Shown in pieces: positions 1 through 5,783 of a stretch of DNA of 8,030 nt. The DNA is taken from NCBI GenBank assembly GCA_964487655.1, contig CAZASB010000220.1:1-8030 (forward strand), written 5' to 3'. This stretch comes from PWXP01 sp964487655 (lineage in GTDB: Bacteria; Planctomycetota; Planctomycetia; Pirellulales; Thermoguttaceae). The position numbers were made by a program, and so were the translations under genes. The notes under the pieces were generated by a model that saw only the letters and a program-made list of their open reading frames with translations, made no database searches and was not told where the DNA came from. Position 1 is the first letter of the stretch. Each line of letters begins with the position of its first letter.

Positions 1-500
1 CCTGAGTTGATGACGGCGACATCCACCATTGGCATGGCGCTGAAGTCCACCAATCTGATTCTCGCCTTCCTATATGCTTCAAACACAAAGCCGGCGCAAC
101 TGAATCGGGTTCTTGCGTAACGGCCATCATCCTCACGGAACGGCTCGGAGTGTGGATGAATGCGGTACATGGTCGGCGCGGCGGTGGCCAACTGGCGCGG
201 ATCGATATGGCGGAATACCCGATGCTCGTTCGTGTGGCGATCGATGAATGTCTGGATCTTACGCACCTCATCGTCCATCAGAGCGATCGTGCCCACGACG
301 CTAGCCGTGATGTGACCGGGTTCACCCGCACCACGTAAGGGCGGCCCCATATCAAACACGGGTGTCTTGATAACATCTTGTGAGTCACCAGCAAGAGCAA
401 GCCCCACGTGGCCGATGAACCCAGCTTCATCGCCGTCCTTTCCAACGACGTCGAACATGTCGAGCGAAAGGGGCGCTCTGGATACGCGATAACTGGGCAA
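1..500 (-). CDS. Putative permuted NlpC/P60 (papain-fold) cysteine hydrolase, C-terminus beyond window
   Basis: The frame is open from a TTG at 498-500 to the window edge, giving 166 residues with no stop. TTG is chosen because GGGAG sits 6 bases upstream and the preceding in-frame codon series runs into the stop of the upstream gene (TGA, 522-524). The first internal ATG would come only at residue 15. The protein begins MPSYRVSRAPLSLDMFDVVG. Two motifs stand out: GFIGHVGLALAG (His31) and TRFSCAGFVFEAYRKA (Cys135). A His in an HVG context near the N-terminus followed by a Cys at the head of a helix is the arrangement of circularly permuted NlpC/P60 enzymes (YiiX/LRAT type), which cleave or transfer amide and ester bonds. 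No signal peptide is visible, so a cytoplasmic role is inferred. It is the third gene of a three-gene operon. The coding status is well supported; the family is inferred from two motifs only. Confidence 0.72.
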   Translation of the reverse strand, partial: MPSYRVSRAPLSLDMFDVVGKDGDEAGFIGHVGLALAGDSQDVIKTPVFDMGPPLRGAGEPGHITASVVGTIALMDDEVRKIQTFIDRHTNEHRVFRHIDPRQLATAAPTMYRIHPHSEPFREDDGRYARTRFSCAGFVFEAYRKARIRLVDFSAMPMVDVAVINS

Positions 501-521
501 AACGATCTCCCGTGTATCAGG

Positions 522-1496
522 TCAAACGCGTACACCGATACTGGTCCGCAAGTCGTTCAGCCAAGCGGCGGCATCCGGACTCTTTCCGGCCCATTGATCA
601 TGCAACTCCCGAAGGTCGTCGTCCACAAGCTCGGCAAACCAGCCGTAGGCACATGCATGGGCTGCCTGCCATGCCCGCTCGGCAAGTGGACTGCGCATTG
701 CCACGATAGCCGCGATGGCCAACGACGTGGCCGCCGGATACTTGTCCCGCAGGAGAACGCGAGGATTGATGTATGCTTGTGCCATCTCCCACAACCGCTC
801 GGCTAGTTCCGGGTGCGGATCGGGCGGAGTTGGCGGATGGACCTCGAAGTTACGATAGACCATCTTGGCCACTTCAATTTCCAGATCAATTGCCATGGGC
901 ACCCGATGTCCCGGCTCTAGCAGAATCGCCAGACCATCCATCCGGTCCATCGGCATTATGGCGACGTACTTGCGAATCGCCGCAGCGGTAGCAACGAGTT
1001 GGTCGACGTCATTGCTATTGCGATGATTGATGATATACCGCCACAGCATTGGGAGGAGCGTATGGCGTTGCACGGGATCGAACCGAGTCAATTCAATTGT
1101 GCAGAGAAGGCTGCACGGTGCGTTGTCAATGGCCTCGGCTAAATCATGCACGAGTTGATCGGCTGTGAGTTTGCCGAGACAGCCGGCTACCGCCGGAGGC
1201 GCACTTCTGCCTGACGGCGTCACTTGCGGATCTGCCGATTGGCGATCCGTCCTTTGCGCGTTCTGAAGCACCAAAGGCCCTTCGTCCGTGTCAATCGCGG
1301 CATCATAGAGGCCAGAGGGCTGTCTCTCGGCAACGCCGTCGTAAATGGTAAGCATAGAGCCTGACGGCAGATGACCTTTGTTTAGCGACTTGAGGATCGA
1401 CGAGAAGCCTTGCTGCTTGATCGCAGCGGCGATGAGTTCGCGGAAGAGTATTTCATTCCGTACGGCCTTGTTTCGGGTTTCAGTCGACTTTGGCAT
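522..1496 (-). CDS. Uncharacterised mainly helical protein, second gene of the operon
   Basis: A 324-residue protein that I do not recognise. The frame is open up to a TTG at 1514, but ATG 1494-1496 is preferred: an AGAGG lies about 9 bases upstream and the protein then begins MPKSTETRNKAVRNEIL. It overlaps the preceding gene by 17 bases, which implies translational coupling. Residues 1-75 form a basic, partly helical segment. Residues about 79-106 are a Gln/Pro/Ser-rich linker of low conservation value. From about 108 to the end the protein is largely amphipathic helices rich in Ala and Leu, including a VAKMVYRNFE segment, then HPELAERLWEMAQAYINP and KYPAATSLAIAAIVAM. This suggests an alpha-solenoid-like or helical-bundle scaffold. 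There is no nucleotide-binding or catalytic motif, no signal peptide and no clear transmembrane helix. A binding or adaptor role beside the putative cysteine hydrolase is possible but is inference. Confidence 0.8.
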   Translation of the reverse strand: MPKSTETRNKAVRNEILFRELIAAAIKQQGFSSILKSLNKGHLPSGSMLTIYDGVAERQPSGLYDAAIDTDEGPLVLQNAQRTDRQSADPQVTPSGRSAPPAVAGCLGKLTADQLVHDLAEAIDNAPCSLLCTIELTRFDPVQRHTLLPMLWRYIINHRNSNDVDQLVATAAAIRKYVAIMPMDRMDGLAILLEPGHRVPMAIDLEIEVAKMVYRNFEVHPPTPPDPHPELAERLWEMAQAYINPRVLLRDKYPAATSLAIAAIVAMRSPLAERAWQAAHACAYGWFAELVDDDLRELHDQWAGKSPDAAAWLNDLRTSIGVRV

Positions 1497-2223
1497 CACC
1501 ATCATCCTCTGCAATCGCGGACTTGGTCCTCGGAATCGGAATATCCTGTCTTGCGAGCAAATCCTTAATTACTTTCAGTTTAAGACTAGCATCTGTGATC
1601 CGCTCTCCTAGCTTTGCCAACTGTTTCTCGGTGACGCGAAGTTCAACAATGTCGGTTTCGCCGTCTGGTTTACTGTACTCCAATCGCAGCACTGCCAGTG
1701 GGATAGCACCGTCGATTCGCTCACGTTTCTCATCAAAGATTGGCCGAATATCACAGATGATTCGAAAGGCATCCAGTTCCGCCCCGATGGCATCAACCAA
1801 CTGCTGAGCCTTGTATTGTTTCGCAATGCCGACCGGCTCCGCGACCAACTTGCGAATCCGATTAACCAGCGTCTGGCGGTCTTGTGGCTTGAGGCCCTCG
1901 GCCTTCTCTACAATGGCCTCGCCAAGCACATTCGCCGCCTCCATGGCATCCATGTCGGCGTCATGGATGATGCCGCCGAGCCGATAAACGATCGACGCGA
2001 TCCGGTCCGAACCTTCGCCCAACATGTGGGCGGCAATAGCCGCCAAGTCAGAACGGCTCAGGAAAGAATCTGACTTGGCCAGTTGAGTGGCAAGCCGTAG
2101 ATATGCATCTTCGTCGAGCGCTAGGATGCATTGCGCGTCCCGCAGAAAGTCGGCGTCTTGCGCGAGTTGCTCGGCCAAGAACCTGAAAGGAGCGTTTCTG
2201 AATATGAACCGTCTAGTGGCCAT
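1480..2223 (-). CDS. Uncharacterised protein with COMM-domain-like C-terminal segment, first gene of the operon
   Basis: A 247-residue protein starting at ATG 2221-2223 with AAGGA about 8 bases upstream. Residues 1-150 look entirely helical (FRNAPFRFLAEQLAQDADFL, then several amphipathic helices through LVNRIRKLVAEP). Residues about 150-225 change to a pattern of beta strands followed by a long helix: IPLAVLRLEYSKPDGETD, DIVELRVTEKQLAKL, then a helix ending KLKVIKDLL. The residues after 226 are a Pro-containing, acidic tail. A helical N-terminal half plus a strand-strand-helix C-terminal half of about 75 residues is the layout of eukaryotic COMMD proteins, though I see only pattern similarity and not proven homology. 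No signal peptide or membrane segment is seen. It leads a three-gene operon and overlaps the next gene by 17 bases. Codon use looks less GC-rich than the cassette to its right. Function is unknown. Confidence 0.83.
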   Translation of the reverse strand: MATRRFIFRNAPFRFLAEQLAQDADFLRDAQCILALDEDAYLRLATQLAKSDSFLSRSDLAAIAAHMLGEGSDRIASIVYRLGGIIHDADMDAMEAANVLGEAIVEKAEGLKPQDRQTLVNRIRKLVAEPVGIAKQYKAQQLVDAIGAELDAFRIICDIRPIFDEKRERIDGAIPLAVLRLEYSKPDGETDIVELRVTEKQLAKLGERITDASLKLKVIKDLLARQDIPIPRTKSAIAEDDGDAKVD

Positions 2224-2295
2224 GTACCTAGTCCTTTTCCGGTTTCCTTGAGCTTACTTTGCCCTATGGAGCACTCATCAATGGATTGAGGGCAG

Positions 2296-2324
2296 AATGT
2301 CGCCATTTCGCGCTTGCCGGTCAA
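2296..2324 (-). promoter_or_regulatory. Weak sigma-70-like promoter candidate for the three-gene operon
   Basis: On the minus strand TTGACC (2319-2324) is a good -35 match. At a 17-base spacing it is followed by GACATT (2296-2301), a poor -10. It lies 73-101 bases upstream of the first gene of the operon and just downstream of the tandem repeat. The -10 is weak enough that the real promoter may be elsewhere. Confidence 0.22.
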
Positions 2325-2340
2325 ATCGGAAGCTGGGTCC

Positions 2341-2364
2341 GCAAATGTCATGGCAAATGTCATG
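2341..2364. repeat. Perfect 12-bp tandem direct repeat
   Basis: GCAAATGTCATG occurs twice in immediate succession (2341-2352 and 2353-2364). It sits 118-141 bases upstream of the first gene of the three-gene operon and just upstream, in the direction of transcription, of the candidate promoter. Two helical-turn-spaced identical units are compatible with a regulator binding site, but simple slippage duplication is equally possible. Confidence 0.7.
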
Positions 2365-2407
2365 GAAGAACAAATTCTAAATGGTAGGTGAAGAAGTCGC
2401 GGAAAAC

Positions 2408-2420
2408 TAGGGGGCCCCTA
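2408..2420. repeat. Perfect 13-bp GC palindrome
   Basis: TAGGGG-G-CCCCTA is a perfect dyad with a single central base. It is too tight to fold as a normal hairpin at full length, so a dimeric-protein site is a more natural reading than a terminator. It lies 11 bases from the larger GC hairpin. Confidence 0.5.
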
Positions 2421-2431
2421 TCGTGGTGAAC

Positions 2432-2456
2432 CCCCCTTGCGCCCCTGGCGCGGGGG
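2432..2456 (-). terminator. Strong GC hairpin downstream of the NadE-like gene, no U-tract
   Basis: Read on the minus strand, CCCCC-GCGCC pairs with GGCGC-GGGGG across a 3-base loop (AGG), with a 2-base AA bulge between the two stem halves. That gives ten GC pairs. It lies about 224 bases beyond the stop of the last cassette gene and before the next operon, a fair position for transcript termination or 3'-end protection. No run of U follows on either strand, so a canonical intrinsic terminator is not supported. Confidence 0.35.
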
Positions 2457-2575
2457 AGCTATGGGAGAGGGCAGCGGTTATCCTGCTTCATTTTAGCGCC
2501 TCCGGCATGCCTGCCTGACCGAAACAATAGAGCACAACCTGCCTTGTCTTTCCATTCCATCCCAACCGATAATGA

Positions 2576-2607
2576 GTGCCAGCACGCGTTGCGGCCCACC
2601 TTGGCAC
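2576..2607. repeat. Spaced inverted repeat GTGCCA...TGGCAC
   Basis: GTGCCA (2576-2581) and TGGCAC (2602-2607) form a 6-bp inverted repeat around a 20-base GC-rich interior. It lies about 70-100 bases past the stop of the NadE-like gene. It could be a remnant of a dispersed palindromic repeat; a single copy in this window cannot show that. Confidence 0.3.
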
Positions 2608-2679
2608 ACACAGAATCCGCAAATGCACCCGTCAGGACGTGTGCGAGGGTCGTTTCACGATAGGCGTCCTGTGTCTTCA

Positions 2680-3666
2680 TCACTCGGAGGTGACGCACAA
2701 CGGCGGTTCGTGCAGATAGCGGGCGGCGCGGCGCTTGGCGTCGATATCACCGTAGACACGCTGGACCTGCTCGGCCGTCAGGCCGATGGCCGAGGCGACC
2801 TCCTCGGCCGGGACGCCGTGGTTGCGGCCGTAAAGGCAGGCGTCCATGCGGCCGTAGGGTAGCGAAAAGAAGAACTCTTCCTGCGTCTGTTCCAGCGAGT
2901 AGGTGTCGGTCGTCGGTGGGCGGCGGCGGATGGCTTCGGGAAGATCGAGGTGTTCGGCAAGCTGGTACACTTGCGTTTTGTACAGGTGGGCAATCGGCTT
3001 GAGATCGGCCGCGCCGTCGCCGTTTTTGACGAAGAAGCCCTGGTCTGACTCCAGCAGGTTGGGCGTGCCGGCCACGGCGTAATGCAGCCGGTCGGCGTGG
3101 TAGTACTCAATCATCTTCCGCACGCGCTGCTTGTAGTTGGTGGCCGCGACGACTTCCTGGTAGATGTCCAGCGGCATGCGACGTCGCAATAGCGACCCAT
3201 CGGGCAGTTGCACCACGGCGGAGAAGACGCGATAGCCAGCTCCTTCGAACAGGCTGGGCAGGACAATCTTCCACTTGCAGCCGGGCGTGAATTCAGGGAA
3301 CAGGCGGGCGAGCGCGGCATCGCGAGCGCGATAGCAGCCTATCGCGTCCAGCGTCGGCGCAATGTCTTCCACCACGGCGTCGATACCAAGCGACCCGGCC
3401 AGCAGGCGTCCGAGCGAAAGGCTTTCATGCGACCCGTCGCGTTCGGGCATGAACAGCCCAAACACGCGTTCGGAGCCCAGGGCACGAACGCACAGGGCGG
3501 CGGTCACGCTGCTGTCGATTCCGCCCGAGAGGCCCAGCACGACGCCCTTGCGACGCAAGTGGCTGGAAACCTGGCTGCGTATCTCTTTAGCGATTCGCGC
3601 GACTTCCTCGCCCGAATGAAGGGCCAGCGAGGTAGTGGAGAAAGTGGGTTCCGTAGCGATTGGCAT
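2680..3666 (-). CDS. NadE-like ATP-pyrophosphatase amidoligase, last gene of the cassette
   Basis: A 328-residue protein of the NAD synthase family. These enzymes activate a carboxylate with ATP as an acyl-adenylate and replace AMP with ammonia. The ATP-pyrophosphatase loop GLSGGIDSSVTAAL is at residues 45-58. The family block KNGDGAADLKPIAHLYKTQV and the downstream QTQEEFF segment are also present. There is no N-terminal CN-hydrolase (glutaminase) domain, so free ammonia or a partner glutaminase must supply nitrogen. It is longer than usual ammonia-dependent NadE (about 275 residues). The extra length is partly in residues about 125-170 (CKWKIVLPSLFEGAG and RRRMPLDIYQEVV). The start is ATG 3664-3666, with a strong AAGGAG 6 bases upstream. 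It follows the ligase gene by 64 bases. Location with an ACP and an AMP ligase suggests a pathway-specific amide-forming role rather than housekeeping NAD synthesis; that is inference, and true NAD synthase cannot be excluded. Confidence 0.88.
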   Translation of the reverse strand: MPIATEPTFSTTSLALHSGEEVARIAKEIRSQVSSHLRRKGVVLGLSGGIDSSVTAALCVRALGSERVFGLFMPERDGSHESLSLGRLLAGSLGIDAVVEDIAPTLDAIGCYRARDAALARLFPEFTPGCKWKIVLPSLFEGAGYRVFSAVVQLPDGSLLRRRMPLDIYQEVVAATNYKQRVRKMIEYYHADRLHYAVAGTPNLLESDQGFFVKNGDGAADLKPIAHLYKTQVYQLAEHLDLPEAIRRRPPTTDTYSLEQTQEEFFFSLPYGRMDACLYGRNHGVPAEEVASAIGLTAEQVQRVYGDIDAKRRAARYLHEPPLCVTSE

Positions 3667-3730
3667 GATTGGCTCCTTGCTTGAGAGCGGTGTTTCTTCG
3701 TCTCGGGTGGCGCGCCGGACAATTCCCCTC

Positions 3731-5386
3731 CTACGCTACCTGCACGCCCGCGGCCAGCGCCCGCTTATCGATCTTCTGGTTGCCGGTCTTCGGTAGGGCG
3801 TCGCACAAGGTAATGGACTTCGGCACCATAAAGTCTTCGAGCCGCGCGGCGCAGTGGCGCAACAGCTCGCGTTCGGTCACCTCGCACTTGGGGCGCAGGG
3901 CCACGTAGGCGGCCACTGCCTGCCCAAGGATTGGGTCGGGCACGCCAATGACGGCGGCCTCGGCCACGCACGGATGGCTCGACAGGGCGTTTTCCACCTC
4001 GCGCGGGCTGACCTTCTCACCCCGGCTCTTGACGATGTCGTCCTTACGGCCCACGAAGTACAGATAGCCGTTGTCGTCCGCGCGGAACAGGTCGCCGGTA
4101 TACAGCGTGCGTTCGCCGGGGACGGGCCCCGGCTTCAGTACACGTTCGGTCGCCTCGGGCGCCTCCCAGTAGCCGGCCATGACGTTCGACCCGCGCACGA
4201 CCAGTTCGCCTGCCTCGCCGGGGCGGCAACGTTGGCCGTCGTCGTCCACCGGATAGGCCTCAGTGTTCGGCATGGCCTTGCCAACGGAACCGGGCCTCGC
4301 GTCGATCTCGGTCGGCGGTAGATAGGCCACCCGTTTGCACTCGGTCAGGCCGTACATCGAGAATACCTTCACATGCGGCAGCAGCTTGCGAAACCGCATG
4401 ATATGGTCCACCGGCATCGCCGCGCCGGTGTTGGTCGCGTATCGCAGGTTGTCCAACGCATAGTTGCCCAGGTTCATCTGCAGGAGCATGGCCAGCATGG
4501 TGGGCACCAGCGGCAAACCGGTGACTCGCTCGGCAACGACCTTCTGCATGACGGCATGAGGATAGGCGAACGATCGCTCTAGTACAATCGTGCCACCGAA
4601 CTTCACCGACATGAGCGCCTGGTATAGACCGTAGTCGAACGAAAGGGGAAGCACGCTCAGGATGACGTCGTTGGGCGTGTTCTCCAGGTACGTGGTAATC
4701 GAGGTGGCGGCGGCCACCATGTTGCGATGCGTGAGCATGACGCCCTTCGCGTCGCCCGTGGAGCCGGATGTGTAGACCAGCGCGGCCAGATCGACGTCGA
4801 TGTTCTGCCGCGGCGGCGGGCCCTGGCACGGATAATGCTCGTCGAGCAATTCATCGAAGCCGACACACCGTTTACCCGTGTCTGAATCGATGACCTTGGA
4901 GTGGATGGTTCCGGACGCGTCGTGTCTGGGTTCACCCACGCGGTTCGTTCCCATCTCATGCGTCGGCGTACCGCTTCCGCCGAACGCATCGATCCCTTGC
5001 CGAACCGCCACCAGTGTTTTGAGGCTTGCCGTTTCGGCGAAGCACGATCGAAGGGTCTTGAGCTTCCCCTCGGGCAATACAAGAACGCGCGTGCGGCAGT
5101 TGTTCAGCACGTACGTAAGTTTCCGCGATTTCGTAGTCGGGTTGATCGGGACGAACACGCCGTCGGCCTTGAGTACGGCGAACAGGGCCACGACCGCCTC
5201 GGCCGAGTTGTCGAGATGGATGGCCACACGGTCACCACGCCGAACGCCGTAGGTTTTCAGCGCGTATGCCAGGCGGTTGGCGAACAGGTCCAGTTCCGCA
5301 TAGCTTAGCCGGCGCCCGTCGCACACTAGGGCCGTCTTGTCCGGATAACGGGTTGAACTGTCTTCCAGGAAGGTTTGCAGTAGCAT
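3731..5386 (-). CDS. Acyl/aminoacyl-AMP ligase (ANL superfamily), probable loader of the adjacent ACP
   Basis: A 551-residue adenylate-forming enzyme. It activates a carboxylic or amino acid with ATP and should pass it to a phosphopantetheine thiol. Visible core motifs in order: YTSGSTGDAKG (205-215, phosphate loop), SMYGLTECKR (343-352), LYTGDLF (428-434), GRKDDIVKSRGEKVSPREVE (446-465, hinge and C-terminal domain) and LPKTGNQKID with the catalytic Lys at 538. The frame stays open to 5470, but ATG 5384-5386 is chosen. The family's N-terminal block (LLQTFLEDSSTRYPDKTALV) begins there, an AGAGA lies 7 bases upstream, and the 28-residue extension is translated from a REP-like hairpin. An unusual hydrophilic stretch at about 135-175 interrupts the N-terminal domain. 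It resembles ligases of exosortase and polysaccharide loci. The substrate is not predictable by eye. Confidence 0.92.
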   Translation of the reverse strand: MLLQTFLEDSSTRYPDKTALVCDGRRLSYAELDLFANRLAYALKTYGVRRGDRVAIHLDNSAEAVVALFAVLKADGVFVPINPTTKSRKLTYVLNNCRTRVLVLPEGKLKTLRSCFAETASLKTLVAVRQGIDAFGGSGTPTHEMGTNRVGEPRHDASGTIHSKVIDSDTGKRCVGFDELLDEHYPCQGPPPRQNIDVDLAALVYTSGSTGDAKGVMLTHRNMVAAATSITTYLENTPNDVILSVLPLSFDYGLYQALMSVKFGGTIVLERSFAYPHAVMQKVVAERVTGLPLVPTMLAMLLQMNLGNYALDNLRYATNTGAAMPVDHIMRFRKLLPHVKVFSMYGLTECKRVAYLPPTEIDARPGSVGKAMPNTEAYPVDDDGQRCRPGEAGELVVRGSNVMAGYWEAPEATERVLKPGPVPGERTLYTGDLFRADDNGYLYFVGRKDDIVKSRGEKVSPREVENALSSHPCVAEAAVIGVPDPILGQAVAAYVALRPKCEVTERELLRHCAARLEDFMVPKSITLCDALPKTGNQKIDKRALAAGVQVA

Positions 5387-5503
5387 ACAAGATCTCTTTC
5401 TTGTGGCCTTTCTGTTTTCAGGGGATCGATTCCGCTGGAGTCCCGGCTTTAGCCGGCTTCTAACATCCACTTCCCAAAATCTTTCCGGCGAAGGCGCGAT
5501 TGG
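5387..5503 (-). other. Spacer between ACP and ligase genes
   Basis: These 117 bases are the longest gap in the cassette and contain the REP-like hairpin. The gap could allow partial termination or mRNA processing, so that ACP and AsnB are made in different amounts from the ligase and NadE-like protein. No promoter consensus is obvious. Confidence 0.4.
5434..5460. repeat. REP-like palindromic element
   Basis: The plus strand reads GCTGGAGTCCCGGCTTTAGC and continues CGGCTTC. The core folds as CCGGC-TTTA-GCCGG (stems 5443-5447 and 5452-5456). On the minus strand it gives the SRLKPGLQ-type translation commonly seen in falsely extended or spurious ORFs over dispersed repeats of environmental bacteria. 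Its intergenic site and hairpin core fit a repetitive extragenic palindrome. Only one copy is in the window, so dispersal is from general knowledge, not seen here. Confidence 0.55.
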
Positions 5504-5764
5504 TTACAATGCGGCGACCGCGCCGCGCTTCTTCTCGATGAACCGCGCCAGATTACTGATCGAATCGAGGTTCTCCGGCGTCAGTTCGGTGTCGTCGAGC
5601 GTTATGTCGTACTCGCCCTCCAGGTGGGCAATCAACTCCAGCACGCCGGTCGAGTCGATAATGCCTGCCCCTATGAGCGAGTCGCCTTCGTCAAATGCCA
5701 CTTCGGCACCGAACAGGAAGTTGTCGGTAATGAATTGTCGTAGGTCAGTAGCAAGGTCGTTCAT
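5504..5764 (-). CDS. Acyl carrier protein
   Basis: An 86-residue acidic, helical protein of normal ACP length. The phosphopantetheine attachment motif is DSTGVLEL, with Ser38 as the modified residue. It is preceded by FDEGDSLIGAGIIDS and followed by an acidic recognition helix (EGEYDITLDDTELTPENLDS), as in type II carrier proteins. After modification by a phosphopantetheinyl transferase encoded elsewhere, it should hold the acyl or aminoacyl group made by the adjacent ligase. ATG 5762-5764 is chosen because it gives the family length. An upstream ATG at 5797 has a better GGGAG but would add 11 residues and overlap asnB by 14 bases; longer versions are not ACP-like. It lies 19 bases after asnB, so the two are almost surely co-transcribed. 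Confidence 0.93.
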   Translation of the reverse strand: MNDLATDLRQFITDNFLFGAEVAFDEGDSLIGAGIIDSTGVLELIAHLEGEYDITLDDTELTPENLDSISNLARFIEKKRGAVAAL

Positions 5765-5783
5765 GCTTGTCTCACGGATGGAT

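Larger units (their letters stand above)
2224..2679. other. Intergenic region between two operons, rich in symmetrical DNA
   Basis: About 456 bases lie between the end of the NadE-like gene and the start of the COMM-like gene, both on the minus strand. It must hold the 3' end of one transcript and the promoter of the next. I see no convincing gene in it. It contains a spaced inverted repeat (2576-2607), a GC hairpin (2432-2456), a 13-bp palindrome (2408-2420), a perfect 12-bp tandem repeat (2341-2364) and a weak promoter-like pair (2296-2324). Confidence 0.6.

Noticed and set aside
278..535. Minus-strand frame over the start of the putative cysteine hydrolase.
   Set aside because: The alternative frame from TTG 500 has a good ribosome site, stays open to the edge and carries recognisable motifs. 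This one does not.
2121..2363. Minus-strand frame starting in the tandem repeat (MTFAMTFA) and running into the first operon gene.
   Set aside because: It overlaps the well-supported 247-residue gene in another frame and has no family character.
2459..2680. A 73-codon minus-strand frame whose ATG shares one base with the NadE-like stop (TGATG).
   Set aside because: The junction would fit translational coupling, but no Shine-Dalgarno is seen, the protein resembles nothing, and the frame runs through the spaced inverted repeat. It is more likely spacer.
2572..2862. Plus-strand frame across the intergenic region and the NadE-like 3' end.
   Set aside because: Most of it is the antisense of the NadE-like gene; no independent support.
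5387..5470. N-terminal 28-residue extension of the ligase.
   Set aside because: It begins at GTG, is basic and low-complexity, and is translated from the REP-like hairpin. The family N-terminus starts at ATG 5386.
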